Shown piece after piece: positions 58,313 through 64,000 of a DNA stretch of 64,000 bases. A model generated the notes under the pieces. It had not been told where the DNA came from and searched no databases. It worked only from the letters and a program-made list of their open reading frames with translations. Numbering within the stretch: position 1 is the stretch's first letter; each line of letters opens with the position of its first letter. Source of the stretch: Mytilisepta virgata (Eukaryota; Mollusca; Bivalvia; Mytilida; Mytilidae); the NCBI GenBank assembly GCA_028015205.1, contig CM051518.1, forward strand, positions 54,112,372 through 54,176,371. Reading direction: 5' to 3'. The position numbers and the translations under genes were made by a program.

Positions 58313-61070
58313 AACAATCCAAAGTTACTAACATTAGATATAGTAAATTTATACTATGCTGTATACGACGCATTTCAAGGAGTTACCTCTCATCAGCAGC
58401 ATTAAAACCGAAACATTTGGAAGACCAAAAATCAAACTTATGTTAAACAAGAAGTACTTAACCAAAAATACCGAAATAGGAAGCCAAATTTCAGCTAAGG
58501 AGATCTACCATGTGCAATACAAGGAGTGAACCCTTAGTATTTCTATGATTTTTGAATTTTGCTAAATACTGGTAATTTCTGTAACAAATCAATGAATAAT
58601 CATGTCAGATAAGTCTGACGACTGGGTTGGCGAATACCCTCGGGGACCTAGGGTCCACCAGCAGAGGCATCATTCCAGGAGTTTCAAAATAGCAATCCAT
58701 AGATACTAACATTAGATATAGTATATTTATACTATGCTGTATACCACGCATTTCAAGGAGTTACCTCTCATCAGCAGCATTAAAACCGAAACATTTGGAA
58801 GACCAAAAACCAAACTTATATTAAACAAGAAGTACTCAACCAAAATACCGAAATAGGAAGCATAATTTCAGCTAAGGAGATCTACCATGTGCAATACAAG
58901 GAATGAACCCTTAGTATTTCTATGATTTTTAAATTTTGCTAAATACTGGTAATTTCTGTAACAAATCAATGAAAAATCATGTCAGACAAGTCTGACGACT
59001 GGGTTGGCGAATACCCTCGGGGACCTAGGGTCCACCAGCAGAGGCATCATCCCAGGAGTTTCAAAATAACAATCCAAAGATACTAACATTAGAGATAGTA
59101 AATTTATACTATGCTGTATACGACGCATTTCAAGGAGTTACCTCTCATCAGCAGCATTAAAACCGAAACATTTGGAAGACCAAAAACCAAACTTATATTA
59201 AACAAGAAGTACTCAACCAAAAATACCGAAATAGGAAGCCAAATTTCAGCTAAGGAGATCTACCATGTGCAATACAAGGAATGAACCCTTAATATTTCTA
59301 TAATTTTTGAATTTTGCTAAATACTGGTAATTTCTGTAACAAATCAATGAATAATCATGTCAGACAAGTCTGACGACTGGGTTGGCGAATACCCTCGGGG
59401 GCCTAGGATCCACCAGCAGAGGCATCATCCCAGGAGTTTCAAAATAGCAATCCAAAGATACTAACATTAGATATAGTAAATTTATACTATGCTGTATACG
59501 ACGCATTTCAAGGAGTTACCTCTCATCAGCAGCATTAAAACCGAAACATTTGGAAGACCAAAAACCAAACTTATATTAAACAAGAAGTACTCAACCAAAA
59601 ATACCGAAATAGGAAGCATAATTTCAGCTAAGGAGATCTACCATGTGCAATACAAGGAATGAACCCTTAGTATTTCTATAATTTTTAAATTTTGCTAAAT
59701 ACTGGTAATTTCTGTAACAAATCAATGAATAATCATGTCAGACAAGTCTGACGACTGGGTTGGCGAATACCCCCGGGGGCCTAGGATCCACCAGCAGAGG
59801 CATCATCCCAGGAGTTTCAAAATAGCAATCCAAAGATACTAACATTAGATATAGTAAATTTATACTATGCTGTATACGACGCATTTCAGGGAGTTACCTC
59901 TCATCAGCAGCATTAAAACCGAAACATTTGGAAGACCAAAAACCAAACTTATATTAAACAAGAAGTACTCAACCAAAAATACCGAAATAGGAAGCATAAT
60001 TTCAGCTAAGGAGATCTACCATGTGCAATACAAGGAATGAACCCTTAGTATTTCTATAATTTTTAAATTTTGCTAAATACTGGTAATTTCTGTAACAAAT
60101 CAATGAATAATCATGTCAGACAAGTCTGACGACTGGGTTGGCGAATACCCTCGGGGGCCTAGGGTCCACCAGCAGAGGCATCATCCCAGGAGTTTCAAAA
60201 TAGCAATCCAAAGATACTAACATTAGATATAGTAAATTTATACTATGCTGTATACGACGCATTTCAAGGAGTTACCTCTTATCAGCAGCATTAAAACCGA
60301 AACATTTGGAAGACCAAAAACCAAACTTATATTAAACAAGAAGTACTCAACCAAAAATACCGAAATAGGAAGCATAATTTTAGCTAAGGAGATCTACCAT
60401 GTGCAATACAAGGAATGAACCCTTAGTATTTCTATAATGTTTAAATTTTGCTAAATACTGGTAATTTCTGTAACAAATCAATGAATAATCATGTCAGACA
60501 AGTCTGACGACTGGGTTGGCGAATACCCTCGGGGACCTAGGGTCCACCAGCAGAGGCATCATCCCAGGAGTTTCAAAATAACAATCCAAAGATACTAACA
60601 TTAGAGATAGTAAATTTATACTATGCTGTATACGACGCATTTCAAGGAGTTACCTCTCATCAGCAGCATTAAAACCGAAACATTTGGAAGACCAAAAACC
60701 AAACTTATATTAAACAAGAAGTACTCAACCAAAAATACCGAAATAGGAAGCCAAATTTCAGCTAAGGAAATCTACCATGTGCAATACAAGGAATGAACCC
60801 TTAATATTTCTATAATTTTTGAATTTTGCTAAATACTGGTAATTTCTGTAACAAATCAATGAATAATCATGTCAGACAAGTCTGACGACTGGGTTGGCGA
60901 ATACCCTCGGGGGCCTAGGGTCCACCAGCAGAGGCATCATCCCAGGAGTTTCAAAATAACAATCCAAAGATACTAACATTAGATATAGTAAATTTATACT
61001 ATGCTGTATACGACGCATTTCAGGGAGTTACCTCTCATCAGCAGCATTAAAACCGAAACATTTGGAAGAC
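58313..61070 (+). repeat. Tandem array: seven 378-bp units plus a partial eighth
   Basis: CAATCC unit starts lie at 58315, 58693, 59070, 59448, 59826, 60204, 60582 and 60960, a period of 377-378 bp with very few differences. Each unit holds ATAGTAAATTTATACTAT, GTCAGACAAGTCTGAC and GGACCTAGGGTCC, all near-palindromic, and a module ATACCCTCGGGG...CCACCAGCAGAGGCATC shared with 23181-23810. The eighth unit stops after about 110 bp at GGAAGAC. No coding capacity. Confidence 0.97.
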
Positions 61071-61281
61071 GACGAATTGCATAATTTGACTGTGCAAATG
61101 GTTGTCTTATAAAAATGCTTTTATTCCTAATATGGTCTTAAAAGGACAGGATGCAACATATTAATCCCATGAGAAATGGAAAGGCCAATCCAACCTCAGA
61201 TACATATACATGTAGCCTTTTAAAGGACAACGCAAATAAGTGAACTTAGCATATTTATCCCTTAGAATAGAACTAATCCAT

Positions 61282-61309
61282 GGGGGGGGGGGGGGGGGGG
61301 GGGGGGGGG
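61282..61309. repeat. G28 homopolymer
   Basis: 28 consecutive G on the plus strand, within the left arm of a large inverted repeat. Expected to form G-quadruplexes, and also a typical place for length errors in an assembly. Confidence 0.9.
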
Positions 61310-61314
61310 TTGGA

Positions 61315-61400
61315 GTTGAAGTCATTTACACATGGCTGGGTCTTTACATTCAGTTTATATCTGAATATAAAGACCCAGCCCATGTGTAAATGACTTCAAC
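61315..61400. repeat. Long hairpin
   Basis: Arms 61315-61353 and 61361-61400 (GTTGAAGTCATTTACACATG... and its complement) with a 7-nt loop and a one-base bulge. Outer CATGGGG (61279-61285) and CCCCATG (61409-61415) extend the symmetry around the G tract. Confidence 0.93.
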
Positions 61401-61415
61401 TATAGAATCCCCATG

Positions 61416-63654
61416 AATTTATATCTTAAATGTTTTACCTAACTGTCTGCATACATGACTGGTTCTTCTGAAAAATGGTTCAACGTACTTACCTTCCAAA
61501 TTAAACTTCCGAACGGCCCATCTTCTATCGGTACTACAAACATTAAATATAACAGTTATTTCATATTAATACTCCATTATACTCTTATTATTTGAATCAA
61601 TTCAAGAAAATAAAAAAGAAACAAAAACACCAAGTTTTCAGTGAATTTGCAACCATACACATACAAAAGTTTGTCTTACTCCAAAATACGTATTAATTCT
61701 GAACTTTTAATTTCACTCATTCCCCATTTCACGATATAATTATATGTCGTTTAATTTTTTCATACTCTTAAACTTGAATATATAAATGTCATTGGTCAGA
61801 ATTTATTTACTATCGGCGATCTTGACCAATCGTTATGGTTTTGGGTACGTGTTTAAAATAATACCAGCTTCTACAACGGCGAGTTACAGCCACATTTTCG
61901 TACTTTACATTGACATGAAGATGTACTTAATGCATTAAATGTAATTCATTAATTTAACAAATTTAACAAACATTTTCATGCAACCAGTTGCATAATAACA
62001 AGAGTATGACCACCCACTGTTATGTTTTGAAGATTCAGTTGCATTGTACTGGACTAACAAATGTTTTATCAATCGATGTCTGAATGTTATATGGTGTCTT
62101 TTTAATCTTGAATGGCATTTGCAAAAATATTTACAGATTTATGCGTATGACGTTATATTTCTCAACTGGCATAGATGTTTTATTAAAATGTAGAAAATGT
62201 ACATAAAAAGAATTGAAAATTCCAGTGGGAATCTAACTTAATATTGTATACAACAGTAAAATTCAATTTAACCGAATTGAAATCAATATTGCTGCAGTAT
62301 TTCTCGCAAGCAATTACACCCTTAAGACTACTTTCCTTGTCCTGAGAAGCGAAAAAGTTCTATCAAATTTATTTTTCCATTCTTTCATCATATATTTTTT
62401 TCTAATGGGTTTCTGGTAACACTAGTTTTTAGAATTAAAAAAATTTCTTTAATTTAAAAATTTCAAAATATTGTTAGTTTTAATTTCATAAATATTGTTA
62501 TATTTGAATAATTACATGGAGAAAAATATGTTTAGTTATTTATTAGCCATATGTTGTACAAAATGTAGTTCTTGACCGGTGTCGTAAACTGAACACGGTA
62601 TACCCCCTTACCCGAAAAACCTGATAGTATTTCCCTTTTTGGGGGTGGGCGGGGAATTTTCCCATTTTATTAGTTCTTTAGTTTTGTGCTGGCTTGTTCT
62701 TACACTCTCTGGTTTCCATTGCGTTCGTTTAATTCTACAGATAATATCTTTTATATCTTTGTAGAATATGTTTTTCATAGTTCAAAAATGTATGAATTCA
62801 CCATATCTTTAGATTTTGATCCTATTGATTTTCCCTTTTATATTATTGTGTTGATACGATGTAATGTTTTTGTGATGTACATGCTGCAGATTAAAAAAGT
62901 AACAAGCAATCTCATAAACAAAGGAGAATTATAAATGCCTGATTCCATCTGTTATTTATTTTGGATACAATACTTAATTTCGAATCATTGATTGATTACA
63001 ACCAGAACGAAACCGCAAAGTTCTTTAGTCCTATGGGAGTCACAATTTTTCATTTGAACATTTTGAAATCGCTTTCATCAGTAGAAGTCTTTAAGATTCT
63101 GATGATACAAAACTTGTTTTCACTAACAAAGATACGACATGTGCATTTTCTTGGATGAACGATTCATCTTTTAGAGTATATCTGAAAATTAACATTTAAT
63201 ACTGAAGTGGGAAGTTTATCATCCAGTTAATTTTATCTGTGGTGCATACAAGCTTTCATTTGTTATTTATTGATTACGATATAAGGCTTTAAGGTGACCT
63301 AGCTCTGAATGTTCCGTTTAATGAGTTGTGTTTCATTGACATTCACCCCATCACTATTCATTCCTTTGTACTTCTTTAAGATATGATATTAATTTTGAAA
63401 TTACACATCCTTAACATTAGCATACCAAATTCTACAACTTTCCCTTTTTTATATATGGAGTGTGTTCTGTCTCAAACCAAGTAGACCGGTTGAGTTCAGA
63501 GAAATAAAACTATCTCAATGTGAAATGGTCGTTACCTTATTAAGAACGTTCAATCATAGATTCGGAAAATCGCTTAATTATCTATCCTGATAGGATGGAT
63601 CCTTCAACTGTAAAATATGCAAAACCTGACAAGAATTCAAGGAAAGAATTATTT
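61416..63654. other. Intergenic, no gene recognised
   Basis: AT-rich. An 82-codon frame at 62686-62934 has no recognisable domain or conserved copy and is not called. Confidence 0.5.
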
Positions 63655-63830
63655 CACTACCTCTCTGTTGTTCTTAGGTTTGTGTTTTGTGCTCTTTTGT
63701 GTTATTTTTTATCACGTGTTCTGTCTGTTGTGTGGAGTTGATTGATTGGTATGTCATTGTTGACCTTTCCTGTTATCAATTTTGTTGTTTAGTAAAAAGT
63801 AATTTAGTATCTTTGGATTGTTATATTAAG
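63655..63830 (+). repeat. Dispersed repeat family B plus satellite edge
   Basis: 63660-63790 match 51490-51610. Immediately after, AGTATCTTTGGATTGTTAT (about 63806-63824) is the reverse complement of the start boundary of the 378-bp repeat. The remaining bases to 64000 show nothing. Confidence 0.65.
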
Positions 63831-64000
63831 AAGGTTTTTCTACAATACAACTTGGGCTTTTTGTCAAATTAAACTGGATTTCTTGAAATTGCTTGAGAAA
63901 TAATTCCAAATATCGGCATAGAGTGCCTACCCGTGGTAAAATCCTGATATTGTCCAGCCTCCGTGAATTATTTCTATTCTAATACGACAGTTTCTACATT

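Noticed and set aside
58313..61070. CRISPR or gene array
   Set aside because: The units are long, contiguous and without spacers, and no unit has an open frame of note; this is a eukaryotic tandem repeat.
62686..62934. 82-codon frame near the right end
   Set aside because: No domain, no conserved copy, low-complexity hydrophobic residues.

Overview
Eukaryotic, AT-rich, repeat-dense DNA with very low gene content. Several signals point to a bivalve mollusc, most likely a mussel (Mytilidae). These are a single-exon invertebrate Toll-like receptor (TLR) with many broken relatives, a tRNA-derived SINE with a mollusc-type 3' tail, and tandem and dispersed repeats that resemble (from memory, not searched) repeats abundant in Mytilus assemblies. 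The only confidently intact protein-coding gene is the TLR at 19435-22062 (+), 875 codons with signal peptide, leucine-rich repeats, LRRCT, membrane span and TIR domain.

Layout. (1) 1-14499 and 30518-56938 are direct copies (A and B) of one block of about 14.5 kb. B is swollen by later insertions and has lost the 3.8 kb matching 5452-9217. Each copy carries minus-strand TLR wreckage, a SINE, a TA microsatellite and a small conserved candidate exon. (2) 14500-30517 lies between them. It holds the intact TLR, a degraded TIR remnant (24305-24860) and a TLR pseudogene (26783-29416). That pseudogene and its 3' flank (25380 on) form an older third copy, C, of the same unit. Because A, B and C are alignable, each insertion can be read against an empty site within this window. 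(3) 35754-45330 is a 9.6 kb MULE-type DNA transposon with 8-bp target duplications. It carries a broken FLYWCH-MULE transposase, a 1.27 kb internal tandem duplication, and a nested LINE with endonuclease, RT and RNase H; a SINE-tail fragment has inserted into that LINE. (4) 45827-50766 holds a satellite fragment, a 625-bp solo LTR, a Penelope-like RT element inside a TLR pseudogene, and a pogo-like TA-flanked element. (5) Copy B ends at a TTAA-flanked MITE (56939-57137). After it come a candidate transmembrane exon, an array of seven 378-bp repeats plus a partial copy (58313-61070), a G28 tract with a long hairpin, and about 2.5 kb with no recognisable gene.

Overall this is a TLR birth-and-death locus: one intact receptor, six degraded relatives in at least two subfamilies, and a layered record of transposition and segmental duplication. 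The most interesting protein-level observation is that the intact TLR and the three pseudogenes whose box 2 can be read all lack the BB-loop proline of the TIR domain. Coordinates of degraded features are accurate to tens of bases except where a target-site duplication fixes them.
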